This document shows, one piece after another, positions 1 to 5,930 of a stretch of DNA of 7,662 bases. Source of the DNA: Betaproteobacteria bacterium (GTDB taxonomy: Bacteria > Pseudomonadota > Gammaproteobacteria > Burkholderiales > Rhodocyclaceae); the NCBI GenBank assembly GCA_028868235.1, contig JAGWUW010000117.1, forward strand, positions 1 through 7,662, written 5' to 3'. The notes under the pieces were generated by a model, which saw only the letters and a list, made by a program, of their open reading frames with translations, was not told the DNA's origin and did no database searches. Position numbers and translations under genes: made by a program. Positions within the stretch are counted from its first letter, which is position 1; the number at the start of each line of letters is the position of its first letter.

Positions 1-836
1 ATCGCGGATTTTTCTTCATCAACTACGACCTAGAAGCCGGGTCGTTGCTCGATTTCCTTGGGGGGGCAGTGGAGATCATCGACCTTGTCGCCGATCATTC
101 GCCGAACGGCATGGAAATCGTTGGCGGAACCCAGGAATATTCGATCCGCGCGAACTGGAAGCTGTTGCTGGAGAATAGCTTTGACGGCTTCCACGCGCCC
201 GAAACCCACGAGACCTATTTCGAGTATCTGATCAAGGAAATCGGCCCGAGCGTTCTGGAGAATATTCAGACCCTGAGCGAGGTCCAGCGCGCTTACACCT
301 TCCCCCAAGGGCATGCGTACACTGAAGCCAGGGCACCCTGGGGCCGCCCGGTTGCACGCGCGATCCCCACTTGGGGAGAAAAAGGCGCTTCCGATGCGGC
401 AGCCATGGTGGCCGAACTTAATGAGCGCGTTGGCCCAGGTCGCGCCATGCGTATCTCCGATCGTGACAGGAATGCAGGTTTCTTCCCGAACCTCGTGATC
501 AACGACATCATGGCGATCACCGTGCGCACGTTCTATCCGGTTCAGCCGGACCTGATGCTGGTTCGCTCATGGGCGCTCGCCCCGATCGGGGAAGATCCGG
601 AAGCCCGCCATCGTCGCCTCAACAATTTCCTCGAGTTCCTGGGACCTGGCGGCTTTGCCACACCCGACGATGTCGAGGCACTGGAATCCGCGCAGAGGGG
701 ATATGCCGCTTCAAAGCTTGCACCCTGGAATGACATTTCCCGGGGCATGCAGCGCGAAATCCCGCGCGCCGACGATGAGGCGCAGATGCGTGCCTTCTGG
801 CGAGAATGGAACCGCCGCATGCAGGGAGGGCGCTGA
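1..836 (+). CDS. Aromatic ring-hydroxylating oxygenase alpha subunit, C-terminal catalytic part (5' truncated by window edge)
   Basis: Catalytic subunit of a Rieske non-heme iron oxygenase, which adds O2 to an aromatic ring using electrons from a ferredoxin/reductase. The frame is open from base 3 with no start, so the gene begins upstream; the N-terminal Rieske [2Fe-2S] domain is outside the window. Visible first is the strand after that domain (GFFFINYD), then the mononuclear-iron motif with Asp at 183-185 and two His ligands in an H-x4-H arrangement (codons 192-194 and 207-209). The third, acidic ligand is probably one of the two Asp codons at 666-671 in GFATPDDVEALE. About 277 residues are present, fitting the last two thirds of a roughly 420-450 residue family member. 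The TGA stop lies two bases before the beta-subunit ATG, so the subunits are co-transcribed. The substrate is not predictable; the region around the ligands resembles benzoate/anthranilate-type more than naphthalene-type enzymes, which is an impression only. Confidence 0.93.
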   Translation, partial: RGFFFINYDLEAGSLLDFLGGAVEIIDLVADHSPNGMEIVGGTQEYSIRANWKLLLENSFDGFHAPETHETYFEYLIKEIGPSVLENIQTLSEVQRAYTFPQGHAYTEARAPWGRPVARAIPTWGEKGASDAAAMVAELNERVGPGRAMRISDRDRNAGFFPNLVINDIMAITVRTFYPVQPDLMLVRSWALAPIGEDPEARHRRLNNFLEFLGPGGFATPDDVEALESAQRGYAASKLAPWNDISRGMQREIPRADDEAQMRAFWREWNRRMQGGR

Positions 837-838
837 TC

Positions 839-1351
839 ATGGGGGAAGTCACGGCTAAAACGACCACGCGTCCGCGCACACGTTCGGACTACGAGGAATT
901 CCTCTACCGCGAAGCCATGTTGCTCGATCAATGGCGGCTCGAAGAATGGTACGCGCTGTTCACGCCGGATTCGGTTTACGAAGTGCCGACCATGGGCAAG
1001 GCGCGCGATGCCACACCAGACTCTGCGCTGTTCTATGTGGCGGATGACTACGCCCGCCTCCGCCATCGCGTGGATCGTCTCCTCAAAGCAACCGCGCATG
1101 CCGAGTGGCCGCGATCGACCCATGTCCGCATCGTCGGCAATGTCATAATCGAAGGCTCGGACGAAAACGGCACACAGATCATGTGCAGCATCGTCACCTA
1201 CCGTTCAAAAAACAATTTCACCGATACCTACATCGGCCATGCCTATTACACTCTCGTCGAAGAAGGCGGACAACTGAAGATCCGCTCCAAGCGCATTCAA
1301 CTTGGCATGAACAGTCTCAATCCTCACGGCAAGATCAGCATCATCCTGTGA
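839..1351 (+). CDS. Aromatic ring-hydroxylating oxygenase beta (small) subunit
   Basis: Small, mainly structural subunit that assembles with the alpha subunit into an alpha3beta3 hexamer in this family; it has an NTF2-like cone fold and no cofactor. The 170-residue product matches the usual length and carries family hallmarks: an N-terminal helix ending in EEFLYREAMLLDQWRLEEW, then ALFTPDSVYEVP, then FYVADDYARLRHRVDRL, then a Ser-Thr-His-Val-Arg-Ile strand and the C-terminal RSKRIQLGMNSL. The ATG at 839 is chosen over an in-frame upstream ATG at 806 because the latter lies inside the alpha gene, while 839 has a strong Shine-Dalgarno AGGGAGGG (823-830) at good spacing and gives the normal N-terminus. 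The gene follows alpha by two bases, and its TGA is overlapped by the next gene's GTG, indicating one polycistronic message. Confidence 0.95.
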   Translation: MGEVTAKTTTRPRTRSDYEEFLYREAMLLDQWRLEEWYALFTPDSVYEVPTMGKARDATPDSALFYVADDYARLRHRVDRLLKATAHAEWPRSTHVRIVGNVIIEGSDENGTQIMCSIVTYRSKNNFTDTYIGHAYYTLVEEGGQLKIRSKRIQLGMNSLNPHGKISIIL

Positions 1352-1761
1352 ACGATGAGCCGACCTCGAGTGCCCCCGTCGCCGATCCGAAAGGGATCGT
1401 CGAGGAACTCGCGGTCGGCTGGGTGTGCCTCGGGCTCGCAGGAGATGTCGATGGGCTCGTGGATCTGTACAATAGCGACGCGATCTTCTTTGGATCGCTG
1501 CCCCGCATCTTCTTGGGACATGCGGGCGTGGCGGAATATTTCCAGACAATCTCCCTTGCTTCGTTGCAATCGGTGCGCTTCGATTGGCAGCAGGCGATAT
1601 TCATAACTCCCTCGGTGATCAATGCCGGTGGTCTGGTCTACTTTGGCATGGAAATTGATGGTGAGCCGGCAAGCTTGCGTTTCGGTATTAGTTGGGTGCT
1701 GTCCAATACGGGCGCAGGCTGGAAAATCTCAGCTCATCACGCCTCGCCGCGGGAACTATGA
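1348..1761 (+). CDS. NTF2/SnoaL-like small protein (DUF4440/SgcJ-like)
   Basis: A 137-residue protein with the look of the NTF2-like superfamily: an N-terminal helix with an aromatic/Gly segment (GWVCLGLAGDVDGLVDLYNSD), a short strand and helix (IFLGHAGVAEYFQTI), then beta strands ending in the typical Trp-Lys-Ile-x-x-His-His stretch near the C-terminus. Family members include small ketosteroid isomerase-like enzymes, SgcJ-type proteins and non-enzymatic subunits, so the function is not fixed. The GTG at 1348 is chosen because it overlaps the beta-subunit TGA (GTGA) and no later in-frame ATG or GTG gives a complete fold. There is no clear Shine-Dalgarno, so translational coupling to the beta gene is likely. 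Its position behind the beta subunit, itself NTF2-fold, suggests an accessory role or an isomerase/dehydratase acting on the oxygenase product; this is inference. A shorter overlapping frame from 1355 has no protein-like character. Confidence 0.75.
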   Translation: MNDEPTSSAPVADPKGIVEELAVGWVCLGLAGDVDGLVDLYNSDAIFFGSLPRIFLGHAGVAEYFQTISLASLQSVRFDWQQAIFITPSVINAGGLVYFGMEIDGEPASLRFGISWVLSNTGAGWKISAHHASPREL

Positions 1762-1882
1762 GGGAAGTCCAGCAGTGACGAGTGATGCCTGGCAGTGGGG
1801 GTCAGTCAGACCATAATAGCCGCTCCGGTTTGAAAAGCGTCACCTTACGAAGTCGTTCCAATGTGAGCATAGGAAGAACGCG
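1762..1882. other. 121-base gap between NTF2-like gene and dehydrogenase
   Basis: No gene was found here. There is one tiny hairpin, GGTC-AGTCA-GACC at 1800-1812, too short and without a T-run to be a terminator. No convincing -35/-10 pair is visible; a TTGAAA at 1830-1835 has no good partner at normal spacing. The dehydrogenase may therefore either have its own unseen promoter or be read through from the oxygenase genes. Confidence 0.5.
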
Positions 1883-2764
1883 ATGCCAGTTGTTCCCGGA
1901 TCCGCTCCGCCAGACTTCGGTCGCGTCGGATTTATCGGCCTTGGCGACATGGGTGAGCCGATGGCCCACAACCTACTTTCTGCCGGCTTCGACGTCACAG
2001 TATTCAACCGCAAGCGGGCGCCGCTTTTCGTGGCCGCAGAAAAGGGTGCAAGCATTGCGGAAAACGTAGCGAGCCTGACGCAGGACTGTCTTACGATCGG
2101 TATTTGTGTTTGGAACGACGAACAGCTCACCGATGCCGTACTCGGTCCCAAAGGCCTGATCACTGGCGATGCCGAAAAGCTAACGCTGATCGTCCACAGC
2201 ACTGTTCGGCCACAGAGCATCGATCACATTGTCGAAGCCTTTGCCCCCAAAGGCTGGGAGGTAGTGGATGCACCTGTCAGCGGTCTCCGACCGGCATCTC
2301 TGGCGGGAACGCTGACCTTGATGGTCGGCGCGCCGCAGGACACCTTTGAAAGACTGCTTCCCTACTTCAACACTGTTGGCCAGCATGTTCTTCACGTAGG
2401 CGAAAAGCCTGGCCTTGGTGAGGTTTCAAAGATTTGCAACAACCTCATGGCCCAGTGCAACCTCTACGCCGTCATCGAGGCGATGAAGCTCGGCAGTAGC
2501 TATGGCATGGATGAGGAAATGGTTCGTCAGGTTGCCGGGGTCAGTACCGGCAGGTCATGGTTCAGCGAGAATTTGCATGTGGCGGACCACCTGATCCTCA
2601 ACCATCCGCAGCGCGACGTGCTCTACAAGGACCTGTGGGAAGCAGTTTTTGCGTCCAAGCACCAGGACCTGCAACTGATGGTGGCGGGCGTGGCAGCACT
2701 CAGCGCACCGGCCCTGATAGAGGAGCGTCGGGCGCAACTTGAGGCACGGAATAAGTCAGAATAG
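1883..2764 (+). CDS. NAD(P)-dependent dehydrogenase, 3-hydroxyisobutyrate / 6-phosphogluconate dehydrogenase family (beta-hydroxyacid dehydrogenase)
   Basis: Oxidises a beta-hydroxyacid (or reduces the matching semialdehyde) with NAD(P). The 293-residue length is typical. An N-terminal Rossmann fold carries the dinucleotide motif GFIGLGDMGEPMAHNLL (residues 16-32) and FNRKRAP at the end of the second strand; the Arg/Lys there would suit NADP, though this is not decisive. The substrate-loop motif DAPVSG is at residues 129-134 and the catalytic lysine at Lys183 in GLGEVSKICNN, followed by the all-helical C-terminal domain with YKDL (248-251). The ATG at 1883 is supported by AGGAAG at 1871-1876. 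An oddity is that the usual SGG of the substrate loop is SGL here (Leu135). It follows the oxygenase block on the same strand by 121 bases, so it may act on a hydroxyacid side chain or ring-cleavage product of that pathway; the true substrate is unknown and annotation as 3-hydroxyisobutyrate dehydrogenase would be over-specific. Confidence 0.92.
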   Translation: MPVVPGSAPPDFGRVGFIGLGDMGEPMAHNLLSAGFDVTVFNRKRAPLFVAAEKGASIAENVASLTQDCLTIGICVWNDEQLTDAVLGPKGLITGDAEKLTLIVHSTVRPQSIDHIVEAFAPKGWEVVDAPVSGLRPASLAGTLTLMVGAPQDTFERLLPYFNTVGQHVLHVGEKPGLGEVSKICNNLMAQCNLYAVIEAMKLGSSYGMDEEMVRQVAGVSTGRSWFSENLHVADHLILNHPQRDVLYKDLWEAVFASKHQDLQLMVAGVAALSAPALIEERRAQLEARNKSE

Positions 2765-2813
2765 CTTCGGACCGCGGACCGCCTGCGACCCCTTGCTGCA
2801 GCAGCACGACTTT

Positions 2814-2836
2814 GCCCGGCACCAAGAGTGCCGGGC
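2814..2836. terminator. Hairpin between convergent genes, likely bidirectional terminator
   Basis: A perfect 9-base-pair GC-rich stem (GCCCGGCAC / GTGCCGGGC) closes a 5-base CAAGA loop. It sits in the 82 bases between the stops of the plus-strand dehydrogenase (2764) and the minus-strand LigB-like gene (2847). Only short T tracts follow: GTGCTTT on the plus strand, and no run of four or more T on the minus strand. It is thus a good candidate for a shared terminator, but intrinsic termination is not guaranteed. Confidence 0.6.
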
Positions 2837-2846
2837 GTGCTTTGGA

Positions 2847-3887
2847 TCAAGGCTTCGAGATCAGGAACGCCTTGTTCGAATTGAAGATCCAGGTTTCAAC
2901 AAATGCTGCAACATCCGGCTTGCCGCGTCCCAGCTCGTTCAACGCACCAATGAGGCACGACCAGTTAAGCACCTCCTGCTGTCCACAGTCCTCGATCGCC
3001 GATGCCGGATAATCGCGCCACGAGGTGTATTCGCCACAAGCCATCGCTTCGAAGAGCGCACGGTCTGCCGGAATATCCGGCCAAAGGTAGTGGTTCTTCT
3101 TGGTCAGGAAGGCATGCGACCAACTTGAAGATGCGACGAGCGCGACGCGGTATTTCGACTCCGAAAGGATGCGCGCTGTTTCCGCTCCCATGTCAAACAG
3201 GCGGGCTGGAGTCGGTGCTGGTGGATCGAGATCGTCCTCGGTCAATTCCTTTTCGAACGAAGGCAGGCCGCCTTTCTGGGAGATCACGTGCCGACCATAA
3301 CAGTTAATCGAAACCGGCAGGATCGGATAATCAAAACCGCTGCGGTCATAATCAAGGTAGAAAATCGCATTGGTGAAGGCGTGGCCGAGCGGATGATGTA
3401 GCGGCTTGTAAGAATAGGAGGTGTCGAAACCGGCCTTGATGAGTTCGCTCGCGAGCAGCTTGCCAGCTTGCGCGACCCCTGGGAGCACGAATTCCTTTTC
3501 TACCGGCTCTTCCCAGATATTGTTCGGAAAGTTGTGGAAACGGAATTCGGGATGCGCGTTCACGCAGTATGGCGGGACGATATCTTCTTTGAAGTTCTCG
3601 TACTGGTCATCGCCCCAAAGCAGGACGAAATCGGGATTGAAATCGTCAAGCGCCTGACGTGCTTTGCGGGTCCAATCGACCATCTGTTCACGGTGCCCTG
3701 CGGCAGCCGTCTCGCCCTCGTCGTCGCCCCATTCCTTCTGCATTTCCTTTGACCAGCCAGCCGGCGTCTTCAGTGCTTCCGGGAGGTTTGGGTTACGCAT
3801 CATCGCCTTAAGCAAGCCGGACATGTTCTTGTCCGGCCAAAGCAGCGGCGGATAGTGGCTTATGCCGAGCGCCAGTATTTCGGCCAT
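2847..3887 (-). CDS. Extradiol ring-cleavage dioxygenase, class III (LigB superfamily, catalytic subunit type)
   Basis: Predicted Fe(II)-dependent enzyme that opens a catechol-type ring next to its hydroxyls using O2. The 346-residue protein shows LigB landmarks in order: first metal His in GISHYPP (His11), the strand-plus-turn VLLWGDDQYENF (88-99), a His-rich LHHPLGHAF segment (163-171) where LigB has His127, the PVSINCYG strand (191-198), the SSSWSHAF segment with the likely catalytic acid/base His258, and Glu305 in QQEVLNW, the probable acidic metal ligand. At the second metal-His position the protein has Gln95 instead of His. My recollection is that related uncharacterised dioxygenases share this Gln, but I could not check. 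The ATG at 3885-3887 has AAGGAAGG (minus strand, 3902-3895) seven bases ahead. No separate LigA-like small subunit is nearby. It faces the oxygenase/dehydrogenase block and is divergent from the transporter. The ring-cleavage substrate is unknown; loss of the His could also mean a different reaction. Confidence 0.85.
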   Translation of the reverse strand: MAEILALGISHYPPLLWPDKNMSGLLKAMMRNPNLPEALKTPAGWSKEMQKEWGDDEGETAAAGHREQMVDWTRKARQALDDFNPDFVLLWGDDQYENFKEDIVPPYCVNAHPEFRFHNFPNNIWEEPVEKEFVLPGVAQAGKLLASELIKAGFDTSYSYKPLHHPLGHAFTNAIFYLDYDRSGFDYPILPVSINCYGRHVISQKGGLPSFEKELTEDDLDPPAPTPARLFDMGAETARILSESKYRVALVASSSWSHAFLTKKNHYLWPDIPADRALFEAMACGEYTSWRDYPASAIEDCGQQEVLNWSCLIGALNELGRGKPDVAAFVETWIFNSNKAFLISKP

Positions 3888-3927
3888 GCGAGTTCCTTCC
3901 TTAGCAGTCCGTTCAGTTCAACCGGAA

Positions 3928-3939
3928 GGGCAGTTGCCC
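3928..3939. repeat. Short palindrome GGGCA-GT-TGCCC upstream of the dioxygenase gene
   Basis: Two perfect 5-base arms surround a 2-base centre, about 40 bases upstream of the dioxygenase start and therefore probably in its leader or promoter. Its size could suit a small operator half-site pair, but it may well be chance. Confidence 0.25.
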
Positions 3940-4035
3940 GCCAGTTCCATCCTTGTTCAACATTGCGCCGCCTTGCATCAGCGAGATCATATTTAGTCAA
4001 GTGTTTTAAGTTTTCTAATGGGTCGCGAGATCAAT

Positions 4036-4082
4036 GCCAAGACCAATCTGCAGGCTGCTCGCCCAGCGTGATCTGTCTTGGC
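4036..4082. repeat. Inverted repeat with 8-base arms (GCCAAGAC / GTCTTGGC), 31-base spacer
   Basis: Perfect arms lie at 4036-4043 and 4075-4082, about 150 bases upstream of the dioxygenase start. They could be paired operators for a looping dimer or an extruding stem. No poly-T follows, so it is not a terminator for either strand. Confidence 0.3.
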
Positions 4083-4199
4083 GGAACCGGGGCCTGAGGA
4101 CTTGTACAATCCATGAAGCACTCGGCTCCATCAAGCGGGACGGCGAATAACGCATATATGGCAACGTCGTAGAAAGCGGCCAATCACGGTCCTGACGAC

Positions 4200-4220
4200 T
4201 CTGAATTCAGGAAATTCAGA
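4200..4220. promoter_or_regulatory. Candidate operator: perfect 21-base palindrome in the divergent region
   Basis: The arms TCTGAATT (4200-4207) and AATTCAGA (4213-4220) are exact reverse complements around a 5-base spacer. Arm centres are about 13 bases apart, near one helical turn, which suits a dimeric helix-turn-helix regulator. The left arm also forms a contiguous palindrome CTGAATTCAG (4201-4210). It lies about 195 bases upstream of the transporter start and 310 upstream of the dioxygenase start. No poly-T follows. The role as an operator is inference. Confidence 0.35.
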
Positions 4221-4301
4221 TGCATTGCCTTCCAGCCGTTGGTACCCTTCATGACGGCCGATCAATTACCTGCGTCAAAAATGAAGGAATGCTTTTCTGT
4301 A

Positions 4302-4318
4302 CGTTCGATGCCAGAACG
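4302..4318. promoter_or_regulatory. Possible operator CGTTC-N7-GAACG upstream of the transporter
   Basis: Five-base perfect arms lie at 4302-4306 and 4314-4318, extended by a further matching T/A pair after one mismatch. It lies about 100 bases upstream of the transporter ATG. The GTTC/GAAC symmetry is reminiscent of sites used by IclR-type regulators of aromatic catabolism, but the match is weak and short. Confidence 0.22.
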
Positions 4319-4415
4319 AAGCGGCACGGCTAAAACAAGAGTATCAATAAACCCGCATGACCCCGACGCCGTCGGAAAGGTCAAAGATCGGCAGGAGTAT
4401 ACGGAGAGGTAGCAC

Positions 4416-5759
4416 ATGCAACTGGACGACCCAAACCCAAAGCCGCACGTTGAAAAGGTTCGGGCGGAGCCAGCTAGCGGCCAAACTGCCCTGCCCGGCG
4501 CATCTCTGACCGTCGGAATACTTGCGCTCCTTTATGCCATATCCCTAGTTGATCGCAGCATCCTCGCCCTGCTGGCGCAACCGGTCTCGAAGGCGCTCGA
4601 TCTGGATGATCGGCAGATGGCGCTACTGCTTGGTGTCGGGTTCGCACTGTTTTATGCGACCGGCGGCCTGATCCTCGGGCATCTGATCGACACGCGCAAT
4701 CGGCGCATAGTCGTGACGGCAGGCGTCGTACTGTGGAGCCTGTCTACTGTACTATCCGGCTTCGCAAGCAGCTTCTGGATGCTGCTGATCCTGCGTAGCG
4801 GCGTAGCACTCGGAGAAGCGGTGCTGACGCCTGCGGCAATCTCGCTGATAGCAGACCTCTATCCCCGTCATATGCGGGGCTTGCCCGTTGCAATGTTCAC
4901 GTCGGTCGCAGCCTTCATGACGATCGGTTCCTACGCCGTGGGCGCATTTGCGTTGGACATGGCTGAAGTGACGAGCGGCTATGTCGGGCTGGAGCCCTGG
5001 CAGCTGACTTTCGTCTATGTCGGGCTGCCCGGCCTGGTGCTGGCATTCATATTCGCCGTGTTGGGCAGAGTGCCACCACGCTCGGTGGCCGCCCAAGCAT
5101 CAATCGACGAAGTGTCCACGAGGGTCGTCATTTCCTACTTGTGGACTCGCGTGGGCTTCTTCCTGCCTTTGCTTGCGCTAACCGGACTTAGCAGCCTGTG
5201 CGGCCTTGCCATCATCGCCTGGTTACCCGCCTTGTTGACGCGAGAACTCGGGATAAGCCCGTCGCGCATAGGCTATCTGATGGCGGGCGTGGGCGTCCCG
5301 GCGGGCCTGATCGGCAACTTCTTCTGGCAATGGCTGGCAACCCGCTTGCAGCTGGCCAACGCTCCAAGTGGCATCGTTCGCGTCTTCTGGGTGCCGGGGT
5401 TGCTGACCGCCCCGCTCTACGTGGTCGGCCTGATGATCGATTCGCTCTACCTGCAACTCGGGTTCGTTGCCTTAGGCATGTTCATGAGCACTTGCTTTTC
5501 AGTGGCAACCCCAATGACCATCCAGCTTTTTGGTCCGCCGCGGATGCGAGCCCGCATTACCAGCATTTACCTGTTGTTCATCGCGGTATTGGGCTACGGT
5601 CTTGCTCCGCTCGCAGCAGTTGAGCTGGGCGCACTCATCGCTGGCGAAGGACAGGGCCTGCGGCAGGGCTTGATCTTCCTGACCCTTCTCGTCTGGCCGG
5701 TACTCCTGGGTGCTTCGGCACTCGTCATTCGCAAGGCACACCATGCCGAGTTGCAGTAA
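4416..5759 (+). CDS. MFS transporter, spinster-like (putative aromatic-compound permease)
   Basis: Inner-membrane secondary carrier of 447 residues. After a polar tail of about 30 residues, the protein is made of hydrophobic segments consistent with 12 membrane helices. Helix 1 carries SLVDRSILALL (residues 43-53), typical of the spinster-like branch; the loop between helices 2 and 3 has the MFS motif GHLIDTRNRR (88-97); and helix 4 to 5 has RSGVALGEAVLTPAA (127-141) followed by DLYPRHMRG. A central cytosolic loop lies around residues 218-240. The ATG is supported by GGAGAGG (4403-4409) six bases upstream. The gene stands alone: divergent from the dioxygenase and convergent with the isomerase operon. 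Such carriers often accompany aromatic-degradation clusters in sphingomonads, so uptake of the pathway substrate is a reasonable inference; efflux or another substrate cannot be excluded. Confidence 0.95.
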   Translation: MQLDDPNPKPHVEKVRAEPASGQTALPGASLTVGILALLYAISLVDRSILALLAQPVSKALDLDDRQMALLLGVGFALFYATGGLILGHLIDTRNRRIVVTAGVVLWSLSTVLSGFASSFWMLLILRSGVALGEAVLTPAAISLIADLYPRHMRGLPVAMFTSVAAFMTIGSYAVGAFALDMAEVTSGYVGLEPWQLTFVYVGLPGLVLAFIFAVLGRVPPRSVAAQASIDEVSTRVVISYLWTRVGFFLPLLALTGLSSLCGLAIIAWLPALLTRELGISPSRIGYLMAGVGVPAGLIGNFFWQWLATRLQLANAPSGIVRVFWVPGLLTAPLYVVGLMIDSLYLQLGFVALGMFMSTCFSVATPMTIQLFGPPRMRARITSIYLLFIAVLGYGLAPLAAVELGALIAGEGQGLRQGLIFLTLLVWPVLLGASALVIRKAHHAELQ

Positions 5760-5930
5760 TCACCCGGCAGAAATCTGGGGCCCCAAGGCGAATGAAGGCC
5801 AAGCAGGATCGCGGAAACAGCGTCCGGCATAGTTGTCTTGAACCGGCGATCGGGACTGATCGTGGCGCAAAAAGGTCAACGGAGTGGCAAGGTATCATGT
5901 CGACAGCTACCCGGCGCAACCAGCATCGCT
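5760..5930. other. 171-base gap between convergent transporter and isomerase genes
   Basis: No gene and no convincing terminator were found. A loop-free palindrome TGGGGCCCCA lies at 5776-5785, and a weak CGATC/GATCG stem at 5847-5862 is followed by a short A-run, giving no U-tract on the plus strand. Termination here, if any, is probably factor-dependent. Confidence 0.45.

Larger units (their letters stand above)
3888..4415. other. 528-base divergent intergenic region, probably regulatory
   Basis: This separates the minus-strand dioxygenase from the plus-strand transporter, so promoters for both should lie here. It has visibly lower GC than the genes, with an AT-rich patch at about 3986-4019. 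I see no clean sigma70 -35/-10 pair: on the minus strand TTGACT (4000-3995) and TATGAT (3991-3986) lie too close together to pair. Several inverted repeats are present: 3928-3939, 4036-4082, 4200-4220, 4246-4287 and 4302-4318. Open frames here are short and lack ribosome-binding sites; the longest of note is a 53-codon frame at 4251-4412. No regulator gene is in the window, so the proteins binding here would be encoded elsewhere. Confidence 0.6.

Noticed and set aside
542..1123. 193-codon open frame on the minus strand
   Set aside because: It lies antisense to the alpha and beta oxygenase genes, is Arg/Ser/Cys-rich as shadow frames of GC-rich genes are, and has no recognisable family.
1105..1347. 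Upstream extension of the NTF2-like frame inside the beta gene
   Set aside because: The His/Arg-rich residues are an out-of-frame reading of the beta subunit; protein-like sequence begins only at the GTG at 1348.
2768..2781. Tandem CGGACCG repeat (two copies)
   Set aside because: Only two 7-base copies in a GC-rich gap; there is no sign of a longer array.
3911..3961. GTTCA/GTTCAAC direct repeats upstream of the dioxygenase
   Set aside because: Short 5-7 base matches with irregular spacing, too weak to call operator repeats.
3855..4097. 80-codon plus-strand frame crossing the dioxygenase start
   Set aside because: It begins inside the dioxygenase gene on the opposite strand, lacks a ribosome-binding site and has no recognisable motif.
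4113..4172. 19-codon frame starting MKHSAPSSG
   Set aside because: It is very short, has no Shine-Dalgarno and no attenuator-like structure that would make it a leader peptide.
5776..5785. TGGGGCCCCA palindrome after the transporter
   Set aside because: It has no loop and no T-run, so it cannot act as an intrinsic terminator; a short GC palindrome is expected by chance.
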